Shown here piece after piece: positions 33,001 to 43,324 of a stretch of DNA of 64,000 bases; position 1 is the stretch's first letter; each line of letters opens with the position of its first letter. A model generated the notes under the pieces. That model was not told where the DNA came from and ran no database searches. It saw only the letters and a program-made list of their open reading frames with translations. A program made the position numbers and the translations under genes. This DNA comes from Sambucus nigra (Eukaryota; Streptophyta; Magnoliopsida; Dipsacales; Adoxaceae). The DNA is taken from contig OX422218.1 in assembly GCA_949130495.1 (NCBI GenBank), positions 39,938,651 to 40,002,650 on the forward strand, in the 5' to 3' direction.

Positions 33001-33970
33001 TATACTGGATAATGACTAAAATATTTATTTACCAGACATCACTTGGCACCAACAACCATTTTAGTTATCCACAAACTCTTGTGATCTTTATTCATATATT
33101 TCTTCCAATTGTCCCAAATTTTTTATTAAAATAGTTAGCTGTTTCTACCAACTAATGTGATCCTTTGGGATTCACCCGGGTATTCAATTTCCCACGGGAA
33201 TCACATGGGCATCCGCATTGGTATTTCCATATTTTATTGGGAACCAATTATCGTTGCTATTAGATATTGGAAAATGATAGGATACAAGTTTTTTCTCTAA
33301 ATTATCATTGCTCTTAAATATTCCCAAAACTGAGTTGCGCAGTTTTAAATTGTCTATTGGGTCTTGCAGATGGGTATTCTTTTGTAGTTCTTTAAGCCCA
33401 ACATTAGAATAAGAGAATCACTCCACAGTTAAGCACATGTAAAAATCTACCAAGAGTCGTAGTTTTTTTCGTGTCAAATCACTCAACTATAACTGCTCTT
33501 AAATATTTCAAAGTTTTCGGGATATAAAACTGAGTTGCACAGCTGACCGGAGAACTGCTTGAAGTTTTCATTTCACTTCTTATAAATTTGGTTTCGTTAA
33601 TTTAAATTTTATTAAAAAAAAAATTATATATTATGTTTTATAAACAGTTGTAAGTATAATTTTAAGAGTGGTGCTATAAGTCTCAAATAACTGTCCCAAA
33701 ACTCCCCCAAAAAGCAATTAATTTGGTGTCTTGGCGGGACCCCATAACACAAGACAATACTTAATAGGCAGGTGAGAGAGTAAGTGAAATCCACATCAGA
33801 TTTGTAGGAGGTTTTGGGGGAGATTTTTGTACTCATATCATTATTCTAATTTTAAATATTATATAATTGCTCTTAAATATTTCATCTTCCCACTTTCTCG
33901 AATAGATCGGAATAATCATTATAAGAAATGACGGTGTTCTTTTCATACTTACTATATAATATTGGGGTGT
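33001..33970. repeat. Repeat E, copy in module B
   Basis: Non-coding repeat recognised by TTATCCACAAACTCTTG, GGGATTCAC near CATGGGTAT, GGGTCTTGCAGATG and AATAAGAGAATCACT. Other copies are at about 37877-38700, 40270-41370 and 61420-62350. In the longer copies GAGTTGCGC...TCTTGCAGAT...AGAGAATCACT occurs twice in tandem, about 240 bp apart. The origin is unknown; no termini or frames were seen. Confidence 0.65.
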
Positions 33971-34540
33971 GTTTGCCTACCATGATTGAAAATCAATGAA
34001 AATATTTCATATTTGTGAGAATTTAAAAAATAATGGTGGATATATAAGATTGATATAGTCTTACTTCCATAATTTGCTATGGAAATTTATTTTGTGTGTC
34101 TTGAATAAGAAATGTTTTCTATAAAAAAATGGTAAGACTGTGCGAAACATTTTCAGAGATGTAACTATTGTTCCGATAGACAAACCCAAACCTCAATCAT
34201 TTTCCTTATGCCTTATCACTAGATATTTGTTCACACGTGATACCCATGTCTTTCCCTTTTTTGTCTTCTTTTTTTATTTGGTGGATCAAAGCTGATTTGT
34301 TTTCCTTTTTTGCACAGGATTGTTTAATTTTTTTCCTAACAGTCAGTGTAGTGAATCTTTTACAAGTTGGATTCTTAATATTTACTACCATTTAATCTGT
34401 GTTTCGAATAAATATTTATATAATTTTCTGAAGTTGTGTGTAACCCACGGAAACAATGTCATTTTAATAAAATACATACATTTTTTATTTAACAAATAAG
34501 AATTGAATTTAAGAAAAAATCAAGCGTACAATAAAGCTCT
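33971..34540. other. Module B, no recognised feature
   Basis: AT-rich, matched by about 62350-62890 with a small deletion near 62397. The minus-strand frame 34206-34391 is lysine-rich and not preserved in the other copy. No gene is supported. Confidence 0.45.
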
Positions 34541-34579
34541 TAAGGATGCTGTCATAGTGCTTGACAAGATTGTGATGCC

Positions 34580-35116
34580 CATTGATGCGAATGATCGTTA
34601 TGTTTTCCGGGAAAGGGAACCAAAAAGCATCTACGCAGTTTCCATCATCAAACCATAACAGAAATTATGGAGCTTCATTGGAAAAATATATAACAATGGA
34701 GACAACAACAACCTTCCCTAATAGCCGTGATATTAAAGATTCAAATCTAAGCTCCTGTCAAATTTGTGGAGGAGCAAAACACACTGCTATTAACTGCTTC
34801 TACAGGTGGGATTTTTCTATTCAATCCAATAACTCCAACACTACAAATGAGGCTCACATCACTGCAACCATGCCCACCACTGTTGACAATGCTTTCTAAT
34901 TTGCAGCCTTACTATGGTTTTTATAGTATAATGGTTGGAAATGGATCAAAACTTGATATTACTCATGTGGGAGACAAACTTATTGACCCTGCATTAAAAC
35001 TTCAAAATGTCTTAGTTGTGCCTAAATTACAGAAAAATCTTGTGTCAGTGAGCAAACTTGAGGAGCTAACTTGGACCGAGTCTGTAACTTGTTTGTTGCT
35101 GAATTGTAGGAGCTAA
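34580..35116 (+). pseudogene. Copia gag-protease remnant, unrelated copy
   Basis: The frame 34582-34899 holds gag C-terminal features: GNQKASTQFPSSNHNR and a knuckle CQICGGAKHTAINC (C-X2-C-X4-H-X4-C). A second frame, 34766-35116, then gives MVGNGSKLDITHVG and LQNVLVVPKLQKNLVSVSKL, which lie after the protease active site in copia. The aspartic protease DTG segment that should lie between them is missing, with a stop and frame change around 34897. Upstream, about 34520-34640, another frame is also open, but its product is not recognised. The paralogous site at 63055 lacks everything after the first 100 bp. Confidence 0.75.
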
Positions 35117-35254
35117 CTTGGACTGAGTATGTTACTTGTATGTATCCGATATTGGAGGTGCATGTGGTTTAACATAGATAAGGTAGAAAGATTTTGTAAT
35201 GGTTATCATGTTAAAAGAAATCATTCATAGTTTTGATTTAAAAAAATAAAAAAA

Positions 35255-35700
35255 AAGACAGAGTCGTTTCAAAAATGTGTTATAAAATTACAGAGTGTTC
35301 TTTTGAGACACTAATTACAACGTAATTTTACAACAATTCACAACTTTAAATTAACAAAAATCATAGTGTTTTTCAAGCGTAATGTTTCAAACTTGTTTTA
35401 TTTTAAACTGTAGAGCTAAGTAAATGGGTTGTCGAATAATATTACAGTAATTACGTAGTCGTCATAATTACAATTTCATTTTAATTGAATAATTTTGATA
35501 TTTTTTTAAACAAATCACAATGTTACATTAACGAATCATTGCATTATTTTAGAGTAAACCACGGTGTCAGTTTAACAAATATCGTTCATATCCTAATTTT
35601 AACATAACTAATATGTTTGACTTTAATTTAAATTTTAGAGTTTATTTAAAAAAAAAATCAACGATGTAATTATGATATTTGAGTTGTCTGTCATGTATTT
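35255..35700. repeat. Repeat X, diverged stand-alone copy
   Basis: Aligns from TTTCAAAAATGTGTTATAAAA to TTGAGTTGTCTGTCATG with the X blocks of the C modules but is clearly more diverged. No LINE sequence follows, so X exists independently. An AT microsatellite follows at 35716-35742. Confidence 0.7.
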
Positions 35701-35742
35701 ATGATTAAAAAATCATATATATATATATATATATATATATTT

Positions 35743-36195
35743 TACAGCGAAGTCATTAAATGTCCAAGATTGTGATGATGTGGCTAGCAAGATTAAAGAC
35801 AATCCACATTTTCAAAGGTTACTCAACTTTCCAAAGTTGTGACAAAAAATTATTTTGGACCATATTATATTACTGCCACTCCACATGAAAGTGTTCACCA
35901 AAATAAATCACGTCTCTCTTTCTTGTTTGGCAAAGCTTAAGCCTTCTCTGTGAATCGTCCCTGTTAAATCCAAATATCTAGCATGCAAAGTTGTGTTTGT
36001 AAGCAAGCTTACATTCAACTCACTATGCTCGCAGAGGGTGCCCCTATGCTGATAATCAATGAGAAAATTTTATTATTTATTTATTTATTTATGTAGATCC
36101 AGCTTTGGGAAAGTCTTTCTCGATGTTCCCATCCACAGCATCACTGGGGAGATCCGGCCCTGGAGGAATCTTTCCTGGAGATTAAAAATCATATA
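35743..36195. other. B-specific segment absent from the second copy
   Basis: This 450-bp segment lies between an AT microsatellite and AACTCGAATACTTTAAAC, and is missing at 63705. The plus frame near 35750-35840 reads NVQDCDDVASKIKDNPHFQR before a stop, and one near 36093-36180 reads GKSFSMFPSTASLGRSGPGG. Both look like exon scraps, but I do not recognise the proteins. It could be an insertion here or a deletion in the other copy. Confidence 0.4.
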
Positions 36196-36680
36196 TATCC
36201 AACTCGAATACTTTAAACAAAGGTTAATTAAAAATATATGTTTTTATTCTTAAAAAACGAAAACAAACTTCAAAAACTTGTATTATTTTTTTTTTCAACA
36301 TAAACCTTTACATTAGCCGAAAACAGACTGGGTAATTTATGAAAATTGAAAATTTGATAAAATGAAGAATAGTGAATGGAAAATAAAAGGAAAATTATAT
36401 ATAAATTAGAAATTCAGAAGATAAAAAAGACAGGTTATATAACAACAGTTTGAAATAGTTTTTGTCAAATGAAAACTGACTTAAAAAAAATCTAATATTT
36501 TTCAATAAACAGCCTAACGTTTAATGAGGACACATGAGAGAATTGTACTTGTTATATTATAATAAAAAGGTTAAACAAATCAATTATTCACAATGGGTTT
36601 TTTTCAACTTTACAAACTGTTTTAGCTATTACAAAGTATATTTAATGTTTTAGCCTTGGTTGGATAAGTTTATGTTTCAC
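36196..36680. other. AT-rich upstream region of the peptide gene
   Basis: The part to about 36540 is matched by 63710-64000, where the window ends. The rest, up to 36680, has no second copy in view. No regulatory motif beyond the TATA box below was identified. Confidence 0.4.
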
Positions 36681-36689
36681 AGTATCCTC

Positions 36690-36697
36690 TATAAATA
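36690..36697 (+). promoter_or_regulatory. TATA box of the cysteine-rich peptide gene
   Basis: TATAAATA lies 61 bp before the ATG at 36751. A start near 36720 (GGATACAAC) would give a 5' leader of about 30 nt, a usual arrangement for small plant secreted-peptide genes. Confidence 0.6.
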
Positions 36698-36750
36698 CGA
36701 CATGAGGGAGAGCCTTTAGGATACAACAAACACTCAAATAAAAGAAAGAT

Positions 36751-37147
36751 ATGGAAATGAAGAAGGTTTTTTTCATGACAATGTTGGTAGCTGTGGTGTT
36801 TGTGGCAAACATTGGCACGTCCACTGCCAATTCGGTTGTCAACAACCGTAACATGATGGAGCCCCTGCCAATCCGGTTGCACTTGCGTGGGAGCGGCTGG
36901 TGTGTTGGGTGCCTGTGTGGGTCCGTTAGATGGACCGGGCAACAAAATTATCTCCACCACTGATAATTCTGTTGCTAACAACCATAAATTGTTAGACACC
37001 GCCATTCTCCCCAACGTTGATAGTTCCCTTGGTCAATGCATTGGTAAATTTTGCGCACCTTGGAGCCCTTGCCAAAGCGGTTGTGTTTGCGTCGGACCTG
37101 TTGGTTTTGGTGCATGTGTGGGTCCGTCAGTTGGAATGAGAAACTAG
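36751..37147 (+). pseudogene. Two-domain knottin-like secreted peptide gene, frameshifted in domain 1
   Basis: The ATG at 36751 opens a signal peptide MEMKKVFFMTMLVAVVFVAN with likely cleavage after TSTA. Two repeats follow, each starting with a propeptide NSV(V/A)NN. The second repeat (about 36960-37144) encodes six cysteines with spacing C-X4-C-X5-C-X3-C-X1-C-X8-C and ends at a TAG at 37145. The C-X3-C-X1-C core is typical of inhibitor cystine knots, which include protease inhibitors, antimicrobial and insecticidal peptides. Which of these roles applies cannot be said. The first repeat has the last four cysteines in the same phase as repeat 2, but has lost about 68 bp after NNRN, including the first two cysteines. 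This throws the signal peptide out of frame, giving a stop at 36961. The intact 70-codon frame thus ends in unrelated residues. Splicing or a different allele could change this reading. Confidence 0.65.
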
Positions 37148-37689
37148 CTTTCCAGTTACATCTACATATACATATATATTATGTATATGTGTGTGTGGGA
37201 TTGTATGAAATAAGCTCAACCTAGTGTTCAACGGGCATCTACATCCATGTATGTTAAGTTATTGATCAATGGAAATTATGTTCGAAAATATTGTGTTTTT
37301 AAAAAATTAAATAATATGACCGAATTAATATTTTGCCTAACATTGAGCCATTTTAAAAGTAGGATTCACACATTAAATGTGGTGGAACCCAGTACGTACG
37401 TGTTGCCTGAAGCAAGACGAGTGACATGATATTCATTTGTTAAAAAAGGAATACTCATTAATAAGAAATTTAGATTCAAAGTGACCCATATTAGGAATTT
37501 GATTTAACTTTCTGAGACGAATTTTCTGAATTGTCGCTTAATAAGATATTGCTTTTCAAAAACGTCCCTAAAGGTCATTATTGTTCACCATAGTCGTGGC
37601 TATTCATGAAAAGCATCTTTAAAGTGAATGTTAAGAAAAATGATGTGCATATATATATACATGTCATTTTTACAACTTAGAAGTCATTT
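37148..37689. other. 3' flank of the peptide gene
   Basis: It contains a possible polyadenylation signal AATAAG at about 37210 and AT-rich sequence with short TATA repeats near 37650. The plus frame 37247-37429 has no recognisable domain. No repeat shared with the rest of the window was noticed before 37690. Confidence 0.4.
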
Positions 37690-38700
37690 TTTTTAATAAA
37701 GTCTCTAAAGGCTTGTACACTATGGATTTTTTTTTCTTTGTCTAATACTGTCATATGAATAATATATGTAATCTTTTGTTAGATAAATAATATAAATTGG
37801 GCCAGAGATAAGACCATGAAAGTGAACTTGTTTGTGGAAAAATGTGAACTTTAAAATCAAATGTTAAATCCATTTATTTGCCAGACATCATCTGGCATCA
37901 CAACCACTTCAGTTATCCACAAACTCTTGCGATCTTTATTCAAATATTTCTGCCAACTGTCCCAATTTTTTTATACAAATGATTAGCCGTTTCAACCCAC
38001 TCTTGTGATCTTTCGGGATTCCCATGGGTATTCAATTTTACACGGAATTCACATGGGTATCCACGTTGGTATTTCCATATTTTAACAGGAAGCAATTATC
38101 ATTGTTCTTATATATTTGCAAATTTTTACGGATACAAAACTGAGTTGGGCAGTTTTAAATGGTCAACCGGGTCTTGCAGATGAGTGTTCTTTTGTACTTC
38201 TTTAACCACAACATTAGAATAAGAGAATCACTCCACACTTAAGCACATGTAAAAAGCTACCAAGATTCCCAGTTTTTTCCTCTAAAATCACCCAATTATA
38301 ACTGTTCTTAAATTTTTGAGAATTTTGCGGGATATAAAACTGAATTGCGCTGCTGACCGAGAACTGCATGAAGTTTAAAATAGTCAATTGGGTATTGCAG
38401 ATTGCTATTCTTTTGAACTTCTTCAACAACAATATTAGAATAAGAGAATCACTTGCTACTTACTATCATAGAAAGTAACTTCTTAATCGGGTTGTGTGGC
38501 ATTTTCATTGTGTATTGTTCGTATTCGCTAAGAAAAAAAGATCTTCCATCAGATCAAGTTGTGTTGTCTCACTTTGATTTTATAGTGTTCGTGATTGGTA
38601 AACAAATAAGATTTAGTTTCATGCCGCGCTTTCAATCGATCTTGTGTATGTGTGGTAAGAAAATAAGATTTCATGTCACGTTAGATAAAACATAATTATC
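37690..38700. repeat. Diverged piece of module B and repeat E
   Basis: 37690-37875 aligns with 30950-31135 and 37877-38700 with repeat E (33030 onward), so the segment between them in B is missing here. Identity is visibly lower than between B and its copy at 57-64 kb, pointing to an older duplication. Confidence 0.6.
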
Positions 38701-39440
38701 GCGGGAAGTAAATAAAAAGCATCCAAAAAATTCAACTTGAGGCCATTATAAGATGTTTTTTTAATATAATTTTACAAATAACGCTAAAAAGATGTTATTA
38801 ACTTTATACAAAGTTGTTATTAACTTTATACAAATGATTATATGTTTTTTTAAATAACGCTAAAAAGATTTTTTTTGATATATAAATTGTTTTATGTATA
38901 ACATACAGGTTTTATCGTTATTTAAAATAAATGTTTAAAAAGTTAATAACATTATTATTCATAAAAAATACTTTATTTTCATTTTTTTCGGTTTTTTTCC
39001 ATTGAACAAAATAAAAACGTTTTCATTTACAATAATATTTTGTTATATATATATACGTATAAATAACTAATAAAAAAAGAGATTTTCTTTTCAAAATCAA
39101 TAAATGAACATTAAAAAACTGTTCTTTTTAGTTTTATAACCTTTTTTTAAAATATAAAAACAACTTTAAAAAAATTTACTTGGATAAAAAAGGGAACTTT
39201 TTTTTTATATACAAACAGTTTTTTAATGCAAAGAGTTTATTCGTATGATTTTTTGATTCATACATGTGTATAGTTAGTTGGACACATTAATAAGAGAGAG
39301 AGTATATTTAGTTAGACACATTAATAAGAGAGAGAGAGAGAGTCTTTTTTTTAAATGACACTTGGATTTCAACGATTGAGAGACATCAAAAGATGATGTC
39401 TTTGACAACATCAAAAAATTTTCCCCATAACACCTGTTGG
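38701..39440. other. AT-rich region with small local duplications
   Basis: AATAACGCTAAAAAGAT occurs twice (about 38776 and 38861), GTTATTAACTTTATACAAA occurs twice in tandem near 38795-38830, and GACACATTAATAAGAGAGAG occurs twice near 39285-39345. GACATCAAAAGATGATGTC near 39380 is a short palindrome akin to the foldback motif. No gene was seen. Confidence 0.5.
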
Positions 39441-40269
39441 TCTATTCACAATTTAGTAGGTGCCGACACCAAATTTTCTTTGTTCAAAGTAATGGACTTC
39501 CAATTAGCATGGTACATATGATAACACCAATTAAAAATATTTAATAAATATTTTTTTAATAGTAAATGCAGTTACATACTCATCATATTATAATGTGTCA
39601 GTTTGATGGAATATTTTTTTAAACAAATCAGACTAGTAGTTTGGACTCGCGTAAACAAAAAATACGGTGTCATTTTAAACAAAAAATCACAATATCATGT
39701 TAACACAATATTATAAAGTTGATAAATTGTTCGGATTCCTTTACTTTTTAATATGTTGTAAAAATTTTAAAAAGATTACGATGGAGTAAGCATGTGTCAA
39801 GTATGTCCTAAATTTTTTCCAAGAGTCAAATGATTTTTTTTTTTTTTTTGCATCTAATAGTTACAACTAGGAATTAGGTTATAAATATTAAGCATATGTG
39901 TAAATGGGACCAATGAGAAAATGAATTGGATTAAAAAAATTTAATTTTCAATGTTTCCCATAAAAAACAGGGTGTATTATTTTTCATTACAAAAACAATT
40001 AAATTTAAAGGCACGTATGAGAGAATTTTTTATTTTTTTAATTTACAACAAGACAAATTCAAAACATTATTTTTTTATCAACAATATGGTACGTGTGGAT
40101 ACCCACATGACTTTCTTCAAGCAACCTAGTGGAATATCAATAAGCTTGGTACAAATGATAACACTATAATATGGGAGAAGACCTTTCACGTGGCATAATA
40201 ATGTTGTGTCTTTTTTCAAAATTTTAATATATATATATATATATTCAGAACTTGAACAAAAGATTATAT
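39441..40269. repeat. Diverged partial 1.2-kb unit and flank
   Basis: From about 39700 to 40075 the sequence follows the right half of the 1.2-kb unit (AACACAATATTATAAAGTTG, CATATGTGTAAATGGGACCA) with more changes than the other units. The flanks show nothing recognised. Confidence 0.55.
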
Positions 40270-41370
40270 ATTGCAACATGTAAGGCCATGATATCCACAA
40301 AATCTTCTCATCTTTCGGGATTCACATGGGTATCCACATGGGTAGTTCAATATTTTAAGTGGAAGCAATTATCGTTGATATTAGATATTGTTCCTAAATA
40401 TTTGCAAATTTTTGCTGATACAAAAATGAGTTGCGCAGTTATAAATGGTCTACTGGGTCTTGCAGATGAGTGTTCTTTTCTACTTCTTTAAGCACAACAT
40501 TGGAATAAGAGAATCACTCCACACTTAAGCACATGTGAAAAGCTACCAAGAGTCCCAGTTTTTTACTCTCAAGTCACTCAATTATAACTGCTCTTAAATT
40601 TTTGCAAATTTTGCGAGATATAAAACTGAGTTGCGCTGCTGACCGGAGAACTGCATGAAGTTTAAAATAGCCTCTGGGGTCTTGCAGATTGCTATTCTTT
40701 TGAACTTTTTTAACCATAACAATAGAAGAAGAGAATCACTTGCTACCTACTTTCTTAGTAAATAAGTTCTTAGTCGGGTAGTGCCGCATTTTCATTGTGT
40801 ATTGTTCGTTTTTGGTAACAAAAAAATATCTGTAATCGGATCAAGTAGTGTTGTGTCACTTTGATTTGATAGTGCTCGTGATTGGTAAACAAATAAGATT
40901 TAGTTTCATGTTGCGCTTTCATTCGATTTTGTTCATGTGTGGTAAAAAAAAATAAGATTTCAAGTCACGCTCGCTACAAAATAATTATCGCGGGATGTAA
41001 ATAAAAAGAATGCAAAAAATTCAACTCGCGGTGATTCTATGGCGTATTTTTTTAATATTATTTTACTTCTTATAAATTTGGTTTCGTAAATTTAAATTAT
41101 AGGGAGAAAGTGTTATATATATTATGTTTTTATAAACACTTCTAAGTTTAATTTGAATGCACATTCTTATGTGTGTAAATGTTTATAAATGGTGAATGGC
41201 TATTCTCTTATGCACGTGGTTGCAACTTTTTACACCTTCACATTTTTCCTCATTCTATTCGGTCAGACCTTTAGCCATCGGGCCAAGGCAAAATAGGGTG
41301 TTCAAAGTATCATTATAACAAATGACTGTGTCCTTTTCACAATTATTATAATATAAGGGTATGATCGCCT
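40270..41370. repeat. Repeat E, third copy
   Basis: Contains ATTCACATGGGTATCC, GGGTCTTGCAGATGAGTG and the tandem pair of AGAGAATCACT blocks, and continues to CATTATAACAAATGACTGTG, as in 33900-33930. It ends near 41406, where the truncated LTR element begins. Confidence 0.6.
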
Positions 41371-42691
41371 TTATTTTTCAAAGGAGAAAAATTATTAATA
41401 ACCAAATATAGCAGCAAACAAGCCCTACGGTTTACAAACTTAAAACAATATAGGTGTTATAAAGAGTTGTTCCTACAAAAAAGGAGAAAAACAAGGTAAA
41501 CCCCTTTTTAATAGCACATGTGAATAACATGTTGATGACTTTTTCTATTTGTTGTTAATTGTTTCCAACGTGGGGCTATGCATGATATATAATATCCTTA
41601 TCATTCCCCCTGAAGTGCAGTGTTGGCGGAGTGGACACACCAAGCTTGATCAAAATTGATTAAAAGTTGAGATTGAAATGACAATCCTTGTTAAGCTTGA
41701 AACCAAAATCTTTATGACACCGTTGATAAAGTCTCTAGAACCATAGTGAGCTAAAATGAAGGACATCAGCTAGTTGGAGTCTTCCAAATAGGAGATTCTA
41801 AAATTACTGAGTTGACTAAGGTTTCGTAGTGCAATCAAACCAAGTGAAAAGATCTCCACTATCACCAAAAACCTTGAAAATTTCAAACACTAGATTCTAA
41901 AAATTACTGAGTTGACTAAAGTGTGCTTATGAGTGCGAGCAGACCAAGTGAAAAGATCTCCACTATAACGAAAAACCTTGAGAATAAACAAAATCCATTG
42001 ATGATAGAAGCAAGAATACGATACTCAGCTTCATAAAAAAATAATAATGTCTCTTAGACCGTAATGAGCTTGATCAAACTTGATTCAGAGGCTTAATTAT
42101 CGGTTTTGGCTGGACCTACACCTATAAAGAGCCTTTTGGGAAAAAATGAGCTTAATCACAATGGATTCAGAGGCGCTAACCCTTTTTTTTGGAGAAAGGG
42201 GTTTGATCTCGATGGATTTAGAGGTCTATTGAATTTGTGGAACATGCGTACATAGTACAAGATCATGTATTCAATGTAGGTCAAGTTCCCAAAAGTAAAT
42301 ATTTTTTTTTTAAATGAGAAAACAAAAATATTTAGTGGATACCCATATTAGTTTCTTAAAAAATGTTGATTAAGACAATCACGTACTGGATAAAAAAAAC
42401 ACAATGTGTACTCTTAATGACAAGAGTATCATTCAAAAACTTTGTTCCAATTTTATGTCAGATCACTCAGCTCAAAGGGGCCGGATTTGACAAATTAGAT
42501 TTTGATCCATCTGTTTTTAAACACGTTCTCTTAACTGGGAATCAAAATGGTTTTGAAATAATTTGTTTTGGTAGTTAAAACAAGAATGGGGTTAAGACTA
42601 ATGATGACAAATAATGGGAGACGTCTCTGCAGTTTATTAACTAATGAGAACCGGAGATCAAGATCCTTAATACACAGTAGAAGCTTGTGCA

Positions 42692-43000
42692 CTATTTCTG
42701 AACAAATTTCCCATTTTCTTTCTTGATGCGGATCAATGAAGATTTGTCTTTGACATGTGCAAGGTAAAGTCCACAGGTTGGGGCCATACTCGTTGCGGTC
42801 ATCGTTTTTGCTTTCGAGATGAGTTGATCATCAGGAACTGTTAAATTTCCAGTACCAAATGATTTACTAACATCCACAGTCAAACTAACCATGTGGTCCA
42901 GAAAGGAGCGGGCCTGATAATGGAGAAGTGGGTAACAAGAATAGGCAATGTTTTGCAACCGACAGACGGTAGCAATAAATGGTAACTACTGCCGCCGGAA
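42692..43000 (-). pseudogene. TruA-family C-terminal fragment, copy 2
   Basis: The minus frame is open from at least 42958 to the stop at 42692 and reads NIAYSCYPLLHYQARSFLD, GTGNLTVPD, KAKT and SMAPTCGLYLAHVK. It differs from copy 1 by several substitutions (for example DHMV for DDVV), showing drift in both. It lies at the same distance from the primer site as in copy 1. Its function in the cell, if any, would be limited to transcript-level effects; no catalytic Asp is present. Confidence 0.65.
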
Positions 43001-43054
43001 AAACGGAATATCAGGATCGGGATTACTAGTGAGAGCTTTACCGCTATGATACCA

Positions 43055-43324
43055 TGTAGAATTTAATAACTCAATACTCAGTTTCTGTAACTATTCTTAG
43101 TATTTTTTTAAAGTTAAAGTTGCCTTTATATAGCAGCAAACAAGCCCTACGGTTTACAAACTTAAAACAGTATACCTGTTATAAAGAGTTGTTCCTACAT
43201 AAAAGGGGAAAAACAGGGTAAGCCCTTTTTAATAGCACACGTGAATAACCTCGTGATGACTTTTTCTATTTGTTGTTAATTGTTTCCAACGTGGGGCTGT
43301 GCATGATATCTAATATCAATAACA
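43055..43324 (-). repeat. 5' LTR of the TruA element, copy 2 (complete)
   Basis: Reads TGTAGAATTT...CAATAACA with TATATAAAGG on the minus strand near 43132-43123. It is the reference for the full LTR length. Confidence 0.85.

Larger units (their letters stand above)
41407..43324 (-). mobile_element. TruA-carrying LTR element, copy 2 (left end truncated)
   Basis: Same element as at 10025-11964. The left LTR (41407-41603) lacks about its first 75 bp because of a joint with repeat E sequence. The right LTR (43055-43324) is complete at 270 bp and is followed by TTTAT, the same flank as in copy 1. The primer site on the minus strand is a clean TGGTATCATAGC at 43054-43043. The shared flank shows that this copy arose by duplication of the surrounding block rather than by a second insertion. 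Confidence 0.85.

Noticed and set aside
35700..35742. AT microsatellites as possible replication origins or matrix attachment sites
   Set aside because: Simple AT tracts alone give no support for such a role.
36887..37147. A separate 86-codon gene starting at 36887
   Set aside because: There is no ATG at this point. The frame is the continuation of the two-domain peptide gene after its deletion-caused frameshift.
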